From positions 53,765 through 117,764 of the forward strand of contig JAVBON010000011.1 in the NCBI GenBank assembly GCA_031550525.1: 64,000 nt of DNA. Reading direction: 5' to 3'. The notes below the pieces were generated by a model. It saw only the letters and a list, made by a program, of their open reading frames with translations, was not told the origin of the DNA and did no database searches. Positions 42,350 to 51,115 of the stretch are shown in pieces (position 1 is the stretch's first letter; each line of letters begins with the position of its first letter). The DNA is from WRHT01 sp031550525 (GTDB taxonomy: Bacteria > Desulfobacterota > Desulfovibrionia > Desulfovibrionales > Desulfovibrionaceae). The translations under genes and the position numbers were made by a program.

Positions 42350-43108
42350 ATGGCAAAAAAGAAAAGAGCCGATGAAGCGGCCTGTGAGCAAGGCTTGGCG
42401 GAAAGCGCGGATTTGGCGTCGCGCCTGATTATGGCGGGTGAGGTGTTGCTGCTGCCGGAAAAAGATGGAGCTTTGCCCATTGCCGTACGCAAGCCAGGCG
42501 ACCTTTTACCCCCAACCGCGCGTCTGGCGCTTAGGAACAAAAGCCCTTACGTCAGCCGTGGCGCTTACAAGCTGCTCACGGCTCTGGAGCATTTCAGGCT
42601 GGATGTCGCCGGATTTACTGCGCTGGATGCCGGAGCCTCCACCGGCGGTTTTACCGACTGTCTTTTGCAGCGTGGGGCGCGGCATGTTTACGCGGTGGAC
42701 GCCGGTACGGCCCAACTGCACGAAAAACTTCGCGCCGACAACCGCGTGACCTGCATGGAAAACACCAACCTGCGCCTGGCTGGGCCGGATCTGTTGCCTG
42801 AATCCGTGGATTTAGCCGTGGCCGATTTGTCGTTTATTTCCTTAAAGTCCGTCTTGCCGCAAATACAAAGCATGGTAAAACCAGGCGGAAAAATAATCGC
42901 CTTGATCAAACCTCAGTTTGAGGTAGGGTCGGATAGAACGGTAAAAGGCGTGGTAAAAAGCGAAGCCCTGCGGCGCGAGGCCGTGGAGGGCGTGAGCGCC
43001 TTTGCGGCAAGCTTGCGGTTGGAGTTGCTTGGCGTAGTGCCGGCAGCTATAAAAGGCCCCAAGGGTAATCAGGAATATTTGGCTTGTTGGGAATTGCCGC
43101 GAGTATAA
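42350..43108 (+). CDS. tlyA: TlyA-type 2'-O-ribose methyltransferase
   Basis: 252 residues from the ATG at 42350. N-terminal S4 RNA-binding domain (RADEAACEQGLAESADLASRLIMAG), then a class I methyltransferase: LDAGASTGGFTDCLLQRGA (SAM), VDLAVADLSFISLKSVLP, LIKPQFEVG and VKGVVKSEALRREAV. Family members methylate 16S and 23S rRNA 2'-O positions; some are called haemolysin A. Longer upstream start is possible but lacks a ribosome binding site. Confidence 0.92.
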   Translation: MAKKKRADEAACEQGLAESADLASRLIMAGEVLLLPEKDGALPIAVRKPGDLLPPTARLALRNKSPYVSRGAYKLLTALEHFRLDVAGFTALDAGASTGGFTDCLLQRGARHVYAVDAGTAQLHEKLRADNRVTCMENTNLRLAGPDLLPESVDLAVADLSFISLKSVLPQIQSMVKPGGKIIALIKPQFEVGSDRTVKGVVKSEALRREAVEGVSAFAASLRLELLGVVPAAIKGPKGNQEYLACWELPRV

Positions 43109-43165
43109 ACTAACACGAATTTCACGGGCCGCAGCCCGCAACACCAACAGAATCTGGAGTGAGAC

Positions 43166-43675
43166 ATGGAAGCTTTGGAATGTTTGCACAGCCGCCGCAG
43201 TATAAGAAAATACACTGATACCCCCATTTCCGACGCGGATTTGAAAGTGCTGCTGGACGCGGCCATGGCCGCGCCAAGCGCCGGAAACGCCCAGCCTTGG
43301 CATTTTGTGGTGGTGCGCGATAAAGCCCTGCTGGAGCAGGTGCATGCTTTTAACCCGTACGCGGCCATGCTGGGCAAAGCAGCGCTAGGCATACTGGTTT
43401 GCGCCGATACCAGAGAAGAAAAATACCCCGGCTACTGGGTGCAGGATTGCTCCGCCGCCACGCAAAACTTGTTGCTGGCCGCCACCGCCCTTGGCCTGGG
43501 CGGGGTATGGACCGGCGTGCACCCCATTTCCGAAAGAGAAGAGGGCTGCCGCAAGCTCTTCAAACTGCCGCCGGAAGTGCGGCCCCTTGGCCTGGTGGCG
43601 CTGGGCCACCCCGAGAAAAAGGGTGAAAAGCTCAGCCGTTACAACGAGGCAAAGATACATAGTAATATTTGGTAA
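43166..43675 (+). CDS. Nitroreductase-family protein (cytoplasmic)
   Basis: 169 residues, short NfsB/RutE type, no signal peptide. HSRRSIRKYTDTPI, MAAPSAGNAQPWHFVV, NLLLAATALGLGGVWTGVHP are family motifs for FMN binding. The start has GGAGTGAG. Possible quinone, nitro-compound or haem-oxidising activity is unknown. Ends before a strong shared terminator. Confidence 0.88.
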   Translation: MEALECLHSRRSIRKYTDTPISDADLKVLLDAAMAAPSAGNAQPWHFVVVRDKALLEQVHAFNPYAAMLGKAALGILVCADTREEKYPGYWVQDCSAATQNLLLAATALGLGGVWTGVHPISEREEGCRKLFKLPPEVRPLGLVALGHPEKKGEKLSRYNEAKIHSNIW

Positions 43676-43748
43676 CAGAGCGCAAACACCAGGTTGAAAG
43701 CTAAAACCCGCTGATGTGCGGGCCTTAAAGGCATTGTTGAAGGCACAA

Positions 43749-43793
43749 AATATAAAAAAGGATAAGGGCATGAGCCTTATCCTTTTTTATATT
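43749..43793. terminator. Bidirectional terminator between nitroreductase and tryptophanase
   Basis: Perfect 19-bp arms AATATAAAAAAGGATAAGG with a seven-base loop and T-rich flanks. It can end the plus-strand nitroreductase and the minus-strand tnaA. Confidence 0.95.
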
Positions 43794-43813
43794 GTTAAAA
43801 CTTATTCTTTCTC

Positions 43814-45205
43814 TTACTTGCCAATAGGCGTCAAATGGGCTTGAAAGTGCCGCAGTATGGGCGGCTCCCAGGTGATTTTGTAGCCTGAGGTAATGGTTTT
43901 GGCGCGTTCTTTAACGGCTATGAGGCCTTGGGCCACAACGTCAAGGTGGGCCTGGGTGTATACGCGGCGCGGCACTGCCATGCGGGCGAATTCAAATTCC
44001 GCTTTAAGCTGCTCGCCGGTATCCGGGTTGTTGCCGAGCATGTACGAGCCCATGTCATTGGCGCGCACGCCGCACTCCTTGTACAGCTCAACGCACAGCA
44101 CCTGGGCGGGGAACTGGTTGTAGGGAATGTGCGGGAACATGTGGGCCGCGTCCACAAACACGCCGTGCCCGCCCACGGGGGCCTGGTAGATTATGCCGGC
44201 GTCGTCCAGCATGGAGGCCAAGTATTCCATCTGGCCGATACGATAGCGCAGGTAGTCCTCGTTGGTGCCTTCGTACAGGCCTATGGCCAGGGCCTCGAGG
44301 TCGCGGCCGGAGAGGCCGCCGTAAGTGTAAAAGCCTTCATACGATATGCAGTTGGCTTTTATTTTGAGCTCCAGCGGCGAGCCGGATTCTTTAACGCCAA
44401 TCATGCCGCCCATGTTTACGATGGTGTCCTTTTTGGCGGACATGGTGAAAATATCGGCGTAGCCGAACATCTCGCGGATTATTTCTTTAACGGATTTGTT
44501 CTGGTAGCCTGCTTCGCCGCGTTTAATAAAATAGGCGTTTTCGGCGTAGCGGGCCGCGTCTATGCACAGGGTAAGGCCGTATTTTTTACAAACCTGCGAC
44601 ACTTCGCGCATGTTCTGCATTGATACGGGCTGGCCGCCGGCCGCGTTGTTAGTGATGGTCATTACCACCAGGCCGACTTTTTCCGGCCCAAGCTCTTTAA
44701 TTTTGGCTTCGAATTTGGGCACGTCCATATTGCCTTTAAAGGGGGCGCGTTTGGCCGGATCTTTGGCTTCTGGCACCACGCAGTCTATGGCGCGGGCCCC
44801 TGCAATTTCAACGTGGGCGCGGGTGGTATCGAAAAACATGTTGGAAATGGCGTATTTGCCTTTTTCCAGCAACAGGGGGAAAACCACCTTTTCGGCGGCG
44901 CGGCCCTGATGCACCGGCTGAATGTAGTTGTAGCCGAAAATGTCTTTTCCGGCCTCAATGAATTTGAAGTAGCTGGAAGCTCCGGCATAGGCCTCGTCGC
45001 CACGCATAATGCCGGCCCATTGCTCCTGACTCATGGCGTTGGTGCCGGAGTCGGTCATGAGGTCTATGTACACGTCTTCGCTGCGCAGGTAAAACAGGTT
45101 GTACTTGGCTTCGGCTATTTTCTTTTCCCGTTCGGCGCGGGTGAGCATTCTGAGCGGCTCCACCATTTTTATTCTGAACGGTTCGGGAATGTACTTAATG
45201 GCCAT
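43814..45205 (-). CDS. tnaA: Tryptophanase
   Basis: Splits L-tryptophan to indole, pyruvate and ammonia with PLP. About 463 residues from the ATG at 45205 (GGAGG eight bases upstream). Motifs: EPFRIKMVEP, DLMTDSGTNAMS, GDEAYAG, PVHQGRAAEK, ITNNAAGGQPVSM, FTMSAKKDTIVNMGG (PLP Lys), YGGLSGRDLEALA, RRVYTQAH. At the positions that separate tyrosine phenol-lyase (Met/Arg) from tryptophanase, it has GVRANDMG: the phenol-lyase Arg is absent, favouring tryptophanase. Some substitution (Asn) suggests checking specificity. Upstream there is no TnaC-like leader. Confidence 0.9.
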   Translation of the reverse strand: MAIKYIPEPFRIKMVEPLRMLTRAEREKKIAEAKYNLFYLRSEDVYIDLMTDSGTNAMSQEQWAGIMRGDEAYAGASSYFKFIEAGKDIFGYNYIQPVHQGRAAEKVVFPLLLEKGKYAISNMFFDTTRAHVEIAGARAIDCVVPEAKDPAKRAPFKGNMDVPKFEAKIKELGPEKVGLVVMTITNNAAGGQPVSMQNMREVSQVCKKYGLTLCIDAARYAENAYFIKRGEAGYQNKSVKEIIREMFGYADIFTMSAKKDTIVNMGGMIGVKESGSPLELKIKANCISYEGFYTYGGLSGRDLEALAIGLYEGTNEDYLRYRIGQMEYLASMLDDAGIIYQAPVGGHGVFVDAAHMFPHIPYNQFPAQVLCVELYKECGVRANDMGSYMLGNNPDTGEQLKAEFEFARMAVPRRVYTQAHLDVVAQGLIAVKERAKTITSGYKITWEPPILRHFQAHLTPIGK

Positions 45206-45476
45206 AATCAATACCTCCAAATGGCTATCGGTTAAGATACCCCGGTCGTCGCTGGAGGGTGTACGTTACCATGCCGGAATGGCGAAGCACCAGGACAGGC
45301 GGACAGTATTGCGGGCCCACGGACCTTTGAGCAGGATCCGGCAGGCGTTATGTTTGTCGCAAAAAAGATGGAGTGAGTCAAATTGAGGCAAAACCCGTAA
45401 AGGTCTTGGCGGGTTTTATTTTGCAGGCATGTGCGAAATAAGCGCCACGCGCATCCGCATTTTGCATGCGAGCGGC
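45206..45476. other. Leader/intergenic region upstream of tnaA
   Basis: No supported gene. A 15-residue minus-strand frame at 45225-45272 has no Trp codons. The tnaA promoter should lie here. Confidence 0.4.
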
Positions 45477-45629
45477 CTGGGTTGTGCCGGCATTCAGGCG
45501 CTTTTTCCCTCTGGCTGCGTCAGCAAGGCTTTGCCCCTCAGCCGAATACAGTAAGAGTATACTCTTTCGGTTCAAAGCCCTGCTTCCTTGCCAGATAACA
45601 AAATCACTCTGAATGTCGGCACGACCTGG
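45477..45629. repeat. Dispersed palindromic element R2, divergent copy C
   Basis: Inverted ends TTGTGCCGGCATTCAG and CTGAATGTCGGCACGA, inner TTTTTCCCTCTGG mirrored by CCAGATAACAAAA, and a central stem AGCAAGGCTTTG/CAAAGCCCTGCTT. Architecture and the CCAG.TAACAAAATC block match copies A and B, while the arm sequence is diverged. Confidence 0.65.
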
Positions 45630-45652
45630 CGCTTGAATATGCAATGAAGTGC

Positions 45653-45680
45653 CGGTGGGGGCGGAGGCCCCCCACCGGGT
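45653..45680 (-). terminator. GC-rich hairpin after small lipoprotein
   Basis: Arms CCGGTGGGGG/CCCCCACCGG, 22 bases beyond the lipoprotein stop on the minus strand; no strong T-tract. Confidence 0.5.
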
Positions 45681-45701
45681 TAAGGGTGACAGGGAGCGCG
45701 G

Positions 45702-45836
45702 TTAGCCACCGTAGTTATGATCAACAGGCATACCGTCAAAAGACGGGTCGTTGATGGCCGACTTGGAGTCGCCGGCGCAAGCCGCGAGACCGAAACACAG
45801 GGCCATAACAAACAATAATACAAGAGCCTTTCTCAT
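45702..45836 (-). CDS. 44-residue lipoprotein
   Basis: MRKALVLLFVMALCFGLAAC is a signal peptide ending in an LAAC lipobox; after the lipidated Cys only 24 residues remain (AGDSKSAINDPSFDGM and a short tail). A strong AGGAGAT ribosome binding site precedes the ATG. It fits a tiny membrane-tethered peptide. No function known. Confidence 0.75.
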   Translation of the reverse strand: MRKALVLLFVMALCFGLAACAGDSKSAINDPSFDGMPVDHNYGG

Positions 45837-46010
45837 ACTATCTCCTTTTTTTTTACGGCAAAAGCTTTGCCGGTGCGTCGTTTTACGCCGTGCAATTGCC
45901 TGCCGCTTTTGGCGTAGTTTCTTAAATAATACACCCGGCGCGAGAGAATGGAATTATTATGAAAAGTTATCATGCATACTTTAATACGGCTTTTATCTCA
46001 GTAAAATAAA

Positions 46011-46062
46011 CAAGGCGCATGATTTGCGGACCGGGCGGATCTTGGCTAAATCATGCGCCTTG
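46011..46062 (-). terminator. Terminator after VWA protein
   Basis: Perfect 15-bp arms CAAGGCGCATGATTT/AAATCATGCGCCTTG, loop about 22 bases, followed on the minus strand by TTTATTTTAC. Lies 25 bases past the gene stop. Confidence 0.8.
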
Positions 46063-46086
46063 AGCGCAATTTTGTGCGTTATATAG

Positions 46087-47235
46087 CTATTTTTTTATTT
46101 GCTTCTCCAATGTTTTTGCCACGGAGCGGTCAAAGCTGTCGCCTGGGGCCGCGCTGCTTGTTTTGGCGGCCTCAGCCTCGGCTTTTTTAATGAACTCGTC
46201 GCGCTTGAGGGCATTTTCAGCTAATTCCGCCGCCAGTTTTTCACGTTCGGCGCTTTGGGCCTTTATGTATTTTTCGCGCTCGGTTCCGGACATTTTTCGC
46301 ATATTGTCTGGCAACTCCTTTTCAGGAATATCGGCCAGTTTGGCGCTGCCGCTTTTTACGTCGGCCACCAGATCGCCGCGTCCGGTCACAACCGTGCCGC
46401 CCTTGCCAGATTTATTCACAAACTTGGCCATATCGGCGCTGGCCGCGCTGCGCTCGGTATTCATAGCCTGCTTGCCGCTTACCTCGGCCTGCTGTTTAAC
46501 GCTGCCATAGGGGACTACAGTGGAGTTGAGGCGGATTTGGATGTCGTGAATTATCACATCATAGGGAGTTTCTATTATAACCACACGCCCGCCGTCCTGC
46601 GGTATGGCCAGGTAGTCGCCCTTGCCCAGCGCTGCTATTTCCTTCCATATTTTGGTGGTGGCGGCGTGGGAGCCTGCCTGAACGGTATTTACCGTAATGC
46701 CTTTTTGCGCGGCCTCGGCCACTACTTCAGGGTATTTGCGGTCCTGCTGGTAATCCATATGAGGCGGGGCATCGCCCACCAAAAAGATGATGCGGTCTGC
46801 CGGAGTGGTTTGGGCATCGGTCCAGCCCAGCTTGGTAACGGTCACATCCAGAGCCTCATTGACGGATTCGGGGTAATCGCCGCCGCCGTTGGCCTGAAAT
46901 TGTAAAAGCTCGGCATAAATGCCCTGAATATCGGTGGTAAGAGGGAAGGATAGGGTGACGTAATCATCGCCGATGTCGCGGTAGGCCAAGAGGCCCATGC
47001 GAATTTCGGCATCGGGGTTTTGATCTATGATGCTGTTGGCTATGGACCAGATTTTCTTTTTGGCTCCGTCAATAAGCCCGGCCATGGAGCCGGTAGTATC
47101 CAGCGCAAAGGCAACTTCCACGCGTTTTTGCGGCTTGGGCGGCTCGGCGGGGGCATCCGCGCCCAAGGCAAAGGCGGGCGCGCTGGCGAGCAAAAGGCAG
47201 CAACAGAGCAGGGCGGCTGTTTTGAGTTTGAACAT
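46087..47235 (-). CDS. Secreted von Willebrand factor A domain protein
   Basis: 382 residues. Signal peptide (AALLCCCLLLASAPAFA), VWA domain at about 38-240 with MIDAS start FALDTTGSMAG, GLLAYRDIGDD (Thr-type position), and DRIIFLVGDAPPH. The C-terminal third is helical, Glu/Lys/Ala-rich. MIDAS DxTxS is intact, so metal-dependent ligand binding is expected in the periplasm. Stands alone; role unknown. Confidence 0.88.
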   Translation of the reverse strand: MFKLKTAALLCCCLLLASAPAFALGADAPAEPPKPQKRVEVAFALDTTGSMAGLIDGAKKKIWSIANSIIDQNPDAEIRMGLLAYRDIGDDYVTLSFPLTTDIQGIYAELLQFQANGGGDYPESVNEALDVTVTKLGWTDAQTTPADRIIFLVGDAPPHMDYQQDRKYPEVVAEAAQKGITVNTVQAGSHAATTKIWKEIAALGKGDYLAIPQDGGRVVIIETPYDVIIHDIQIRLNSTVVPYGSVKQQAEVSGKQAMNTERSAASADMAKFVNKSGKGGTVVTGRGDLVADVKSGSAKLADIPEKELPDNMRKMSGTEREKYIKAQSAEREKLAAELAENALKRDEFIKKAEAEAAKTSSAAPGDSFDRSVAKTLEKQIKK

Positions 47236-47281
47236 GAAGTTACTCCGTAGGGTAAAAGTATTTCACTGGCGCGGCGGCCTG

Positions 47282-48169
47282 TTATTTCTTTATAATTTCA
47301 ACAGCGCATTTCTTTACGTAATCCACCGGGTTATATCCTTCTTTGGCCTTGCGCAAGCCTTCGTCATCCAGATCTTGCTCGCGGTTAAGGTAGGTTATTT
47401 TGCCGGTATCAGCCATTTCTTTGGCGAAAAAGTTGTTTATGGCCTGGTAAATGCCTTTGTAGGCGGGCATGCCTTTTTCAAAATGTATTACCATGGTGCC
47501 GGGGCAGATTTCCTCCGCCACGGTGTAGGCCACCACCGCCCCGTCTATATGTATGGCCCCGCCAACCAGGCCCGGTATGGCGTCCCATAGCTCCAGCACG
47601 CGGGCTATGGCATGGTTTTCGGCCAGCAGGGAGGGAGAATCTTCCACCTCGCGCCATTTTATCCACTCATGTTGCATGTCCAGCACCGCCTCCACGCAGT
47701 CGGAGGTCATTTCGGCATAGCTGAACTCGTACAACTTTAAAAACTGGTTCAGCAGGTTTTTTTTCTTGTGAAAGCGGTTGCCGGAAAGAACGGCCAGTTC
47801 CTCGGCGCTATACAGGTAGTCCCATTGTCCTCGCGCTTCTTTTACAGTTACCCGGCCGGGGTAGGCTGCTTCCCATATGCCGGCCAGCTCTTCAGGCACG
47901 CGTATGAATGTGCCTGCTTCGTCCATGCAGGAGCAGGCGGCCCAGTTGTAATTTTTCCAGTCGCCAACTGGGGCCCAGTACACCGTTTGGGGCTTGGTCT
48001 GGCGCAGCCAGCACATGCCGTTAAGGAGCTTCCACTCCAGGCCGTAATGCTCGCCCCAGCCCCAGATGTTGCCGAAGCTGTAGTCAGAGGCGCGGCTGTT
48101 GTTCAGGCAGAGCAGTTCCTTATATTGTTTTGCGTAACGAAGGCTCACGGGGGTAAATTCCGGTGTCAT
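47282..48169 (-). CDS. DUF2156 / phosphatidylglycerol lysyltransferase C-terminal-like protein
   Basis: 295 residues from the ATG at 48169 (AAGGA upstream). GNAT-like two-domain fold: NSRASDYSFGNIWGWGEHYGLEW, GNRFHKKKNLLNQFLKLYEF, VIHFEKGMPAYKGIYQAINNFFAKEM, TYLNREQDLDDEGLRKAKEGYNP. Homologues transfer aminoacyl or acyl groups. No membrane helices, so it lacks the MprF transmembrane part. ATGA overlap with the MATE gene implies coupled translation. Confidence 0.85.
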   Translation of the reverse strand: MTPEFTPVSLRYAKQYKELLCLNNSRASDYSFGNIWGWGEHYGLEWKLLNGMCWLRQTKPQTVYWAPVGDWKNYNWAACSCMDEAGTFIRVPEELAGIWEAAYPGRVTVKEARGQWDYLYSAEELAVLSGNRFHKKKNLLNQFLKLYEFSYAEMTSDCVEAVLDMQHEWIKWREVEDSPSLLAENHAIARVLELWDAIPGLVGGAIHIDGAVVAYTVAEEICPGTMVIHFEKGMPAYKGIYQAINNFFAKEMADTGKITYLNREQDLDDEGLRKAKEGYNPVDYVKKCAVEIIKK

Positions 48170-49584
48170 AGGCGTATCCTTGCGTTTTTTTTCTGACTGC
48201 GCATGGCAAAGCGTGCCCAGTCGCATTTAAGAAAGATAAACAAAATAATTGTAGCCTGGAAGAACTGAGAAACAGGCATGGCGAAAAAAATACCGCTGGA
48301 GCTTTGCCATAGCCTGTAACCAAAAAACCAGGCCAAAGGCAGCCGTATAAACCAGGTGGCGCATCCGTACACCACAAAGGTGTATATGGTGGCCCCCGCG
48401 CCGCCCAAAATACCGCCCAGCACCATGCTGCCTATGGTAAAAGGAGTTGAGGCCAGGTTAAACTGTATGTAGCGCAGGGCATGCACCTGCGCGCCGGGGT
48501 CCGGAGCCATAAAGGCGGCCAGATGTCCGGCAAAGGGCCACATTATAAGCGCCAGGGCTGACATAAGGCCACAGGCGGCCCCCAGCACGCGCAAGCCCAC
48601 TTTTTTGGCTTCGGCTTTTTGCCCGGCCCCCAGATAATGCCCCACCAGCACCGAGCCGGTGGAACTAAAGGCAAAGGCGGGCAGGAAGAGTATGGATTCT
48701 ATGCGCATGCCGGCGTTCATGCCGGCCAGAGTATTAACGCTATCCCACGGTATGCCCGCCGTAATTGAGAGCAGCATCAGGTAGCCCAACTGCCAACTGA
48801 ACTGCATGCCCCCGGCGGGCAGAGCAACTTTGAAAAGGTAACGGGCGGCTTTTTTTTGCCAGCGCAGGGGCGCGAAAGACCTGCGCGAGAGCAGTCCAAT
48901 GCGCCTTAAAGCGTAAAGGTTGAACAAAGCGCCCGCCAGCACTGAGGCAAAGGTAGCCAGGGCCAGGCCTGGCGCTCCCAGATTTGGCATGCCAAAGCGC
49001 CCCAGGCCCAGCCCGAAATCCAGCAGCACGTTAACCGCAAACACCACCATGGCCGTGTACATTGGCACCCAAACGTTTTTGTGCGCCCTGAATGCGGCGG
49101 AACTGAAAGCCGTGGCGTATTGGGCCGGTATGGTTATGAGAAAAATGGTCCAGAGCGAATCTGTAAGCGCGAGTATGTCGCCCGGCACCTGCATCAGGCG
49201 CATTAGCCCGCCGCCGCCAAAATAGCCAAAGAGCAGCGTAATAACACAAATGATACTGCCCAGGTTGAAAATAAGGCCCAAATAGCGCTTGGCGCGCAGC
49301 GCGCGCCTTGCGCCCAGCGACTGGCTCATGGCCGCCACCGAGGCCGTGGCTATGGCAATGCCTATTACCTGCAAAAAGAAGAAAAGTTGCGTAACAAGAC
49401 CAAGCGAGGCCTGCACCTGCGGGCTGATGCGACCGGCCACCCATACGTCCGTGGCTCCCACCATAAACTGGAATAGCATCATTACGATTTGCGGCCAGGT
49501 GAGCATCCAGATCTCGCGGCTGGATACTTTTGTGGACCGGACAACAACAATGTCCGGCTTCTGTTTGTGAATGGCTTCACTCAT
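48166..49584 (-). CDS. MATE-family efflux transporter
   Basis: About 472 residues, 12 membrane helices. Begins EIWMLTWPQIVMMLFQFMVGATDVWVAG; internal repeat with SAAFRAHKNVWVPM and GSVLVGHYLGAGQKAEAKK (second half). Multidrug/metabolite extruder driven by Na or H. The ATG at 49584 has a distant GGAAG only. The leader upstream (49616-49663) has a terminator that could attenuate the operon. Shares ATGA with the DUF2156 gene. Confidence 0.9.
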   Translation of the reverse strand: MSEAIHKQKPDIVVVRSTKVSSREIWMLTWPQIVMMLFQFMVGATDVWVAGRISPQVQASLGLVTQLFFFLQVIGIAIATASVAAMSQSLGARRALRAKRYLGLIFNLGSIICVITLLFGYFGGGGLMRLMQVPGDILALTDSLWTIFLITIPAQYATAFSSAAFRAHKNVWVPMYTAMVVFAVNVLLDFGLGLGRFGMPNLGAPGLALATFASVLAGALFNLYALRRIGLLSRRSFAPLRWQKKAARYLFKVALPAGGMQFSWQLGYLMLLSITAGIPWDSVNTLAGMNAGMRIESILFLPAFAFSSTGSVLVGHYLGAGQKAEAKKVGLRVLGAACGLMSALALIMWPFAGHLAAFMAPDPGAQVHALRYIQFNLASTPFTIGSMVLGGILGGAGATIYTFVVYGCATWFIRLPLAWFFGYRLWQSSSGIFFAMPVSQFFQATIILFIFLKCDWARFAMRSQKKNARIRL

Positions 49585-49615
49585 AGTGCAAACAGGGCTT
49601 CCGGTGATGGTGGCT

Positions 49616-49663
49616 CGCAACCGCGTAAAAAAACAACCGCGGGCACAAAGCCGTGCGGTTGCG
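49616..49663 (-). promoter_or_regulatory. Attenuator in MATE operon leader
   Basis: In the minus-strand RNA, CGCAACCGC (49655-49663) can pair with GCGGTTG (49634-49640) to form a hairpin followed by seven T, a Rho-independent terminator, or with GCGGTTGCG (49616-49624) past the T-tract as a perfect nine-bp alternative. The pairings exclude each other, a classic terminator/antiterminator arrangement. Confidence 0.55.
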
Positions 49664-49666
49664 TTT

Positions 49667-49694
49667 AATCTAAGCCGGTTCGTTTTGTTGTCAA
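49667..49694 (-). promoter_or_regulatory. Sigma-70-type promoter of MATE operon
   Basis: Perfect TTGACA (49689-49694), 16-base spacer, TAGATT (49667-49672). The start of transcription would be near 49660, within the first arm of the attenuator. Confidence 0.55.
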
Positions 49695-49758
49695 CAATAG
49701 GCGGGCGTATTTGTAAAGGATAATTTATAATAAGCTGGCGTCATAACAGCAAAAAGGC

Positions 49759-50835
49759 CTAAGCAAAAATATTCTCCAGCTCTTCCGGCTCGTTGTGGGC
49801 GTTTTCCTCTTCCAAAAAATCGTGCAGGTCGTCAATGTTATCCAGAAACAAATCGCAAATTTCCGGGTCGAACAACTTGCCGCGCCCGTTGCGGATCATG
49901 CGCAGCACCTCCTGTTCCGGCAACGAGGGGCGATAGATACGGTCGGACAGCAAGGCGTCGTAGCAATCCACCACCGCCACCACTCTGGCCTGCACCGGAA
50001 TGGCCGATCCGGAGCGGCCTTCGGGGTAGCCGGAACCGTCCCAGTGCTCGTGGTGGTAATGGGCGATTATTTCGGCCATCTGGATAATAGGGTTGTGTGA
50101 TTTGGAGAGTATGCGCGCGCCGATTACGGTGTGCTGCTTGATAATTTCGAATTCTTCGGGAGTAAGCGGGCCTGGCTTGAGCAGCACTGAATCGGACACG
50201 CCTATCTTGCCTATGTCGTGCAACGGCGCGGCGGCGCGCATGGCCTCCACCTGTACCGCGCTCCAGCCCAGCTTGCGCCCCAGAAATGCGCCCATTATGC
50301 CTATGCGCCGCACATGCTCGCCGGTTTCGTGGTCGCGCGACTCCAGCGCGTTAAACAGGCGGCTTATTATCTCGCTTTGGGTCTCGCGTATGGCTCCGGT
50401 CTGCTGTTTTACCACCCGCTCCAGGCTTTGGCTGTAAAGGCGCTGCGTGCGCTCGGCCTGAATCATGCGGTTGCCCACCTGCGTGCGAAGTTGCAATTCC
50501 GCCGCTTCAAAGGGCTTGGTTATGTAGTCGTCCACCCCGCCAAGGGCGAATCCTTGTATTTTATCGTCAAACTCGTTGTGGCTGGTGAGCAGCACAATAT
50601 AAATATATTGACCTGCCGAGCTTAGCGCCCGCACCTGTCGGGCCAGCTCCAAGCCGTCCATGCCGGGCATGCTCCAGTCCGTTATGAGCATATCGATGTT
50701 AAAATTGACACGGGCCAAAAAATCCAGCGCCTCAGCGCCATCGGAAGTTTCTATAACCTTATGGCCCCAATTGCGCAGGTGCGTGGCCAGAATAACTCTG
50801 GACATTTGCTGGTCTTCGGCAATAAGTATATGCAC
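49759..50835 (-). CDS. Response regulator with HD-GYP phosphodiesterase domain
   Basis: About 358 residues from a GTG at 50835, which has GAGG eight bases upstream. Receiver domain (2-120): phospho-acceptor Asp53 in LITDWSMPG, and conserved Lys in ITKPFE. Helical linker, then HD-GYP (about 165-330): ETGEHVRRIG, LHDIGKIGVSD, IIAHYHHEHWDGSGYPEG, all catalytic residues intact. Degrades cyclic di-GMP under control of a kinase not encoded here. C-terminal tail is acidic. Confidence 0.93.
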   Translation of the reverse strand: MHILIAEDQQMSRVILATHLRNWGHKVIETSDGAEALDFLARVNFNIDMLITDWSMPGMDGLELARQVRALSSAGQYIYIVLLTSHNEFDDKIQGFALGGVDDYITKPFEAAELQLRTQVGNRMIQAERTQRLYSQSLERVVKQQTGAIRETQSEIISRLFNALESRDHETGEHVRRIGIMGAFLGRKLGWSAVQVEAMRAAAPLHDIGKIGVSDSVLLKPGPLTPEEFEIIKQHTVIGARILSKSHNPIIQMAEIIAHYHHEHWDGSGYPEGRSGSAIPVQARVVAVVDCYDALLSDRIYRPSLPEQEVLRMIRNGRGKLFDPEICDLFLDNIDDLHDFLEEENAHNEPEELENIFA

Positions 50836-51115
50836 GTGAGTTACCTCTATAAATTTCAAAATTCGCATGGTAATGCGATCTATTGCCAATGTTTGCGAGC
50901 ATAGCGGAAGTTGCCAGAAAATAACAAGTTATTTTTGCTATTTTTTGGCGCTGTCCAAGCGCCCCAAGGTTTTTGCAGGCGTCTGAATATGCTTTTGGCA
51001 TTATAAGCTTGTACCGCCGGTTGGCTTTGGCGCGGGTTAGCCCGCGCGGGCGCATCCGCCGCCAGTGTGGGCACAAGTGCCAAAAGCTTTTTGCAAATAC
51101 GCACGGAGCTGATTA

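Noticed and set aside
43814..45205. Tyrosine phenol-lyase instead of tryptophanase
   Set aside because: The specificity Arg of phenol-lyase is absent (GVRANDMG), though the Asn substitution keeps some doubt.
45225..45272. 15-residue frame upstream of tnaA as a TnaC leader
   Set aside because: It has no Trp codon and lacks the Trp/Pro spacing of TnaC; no terminator or Rho site found.
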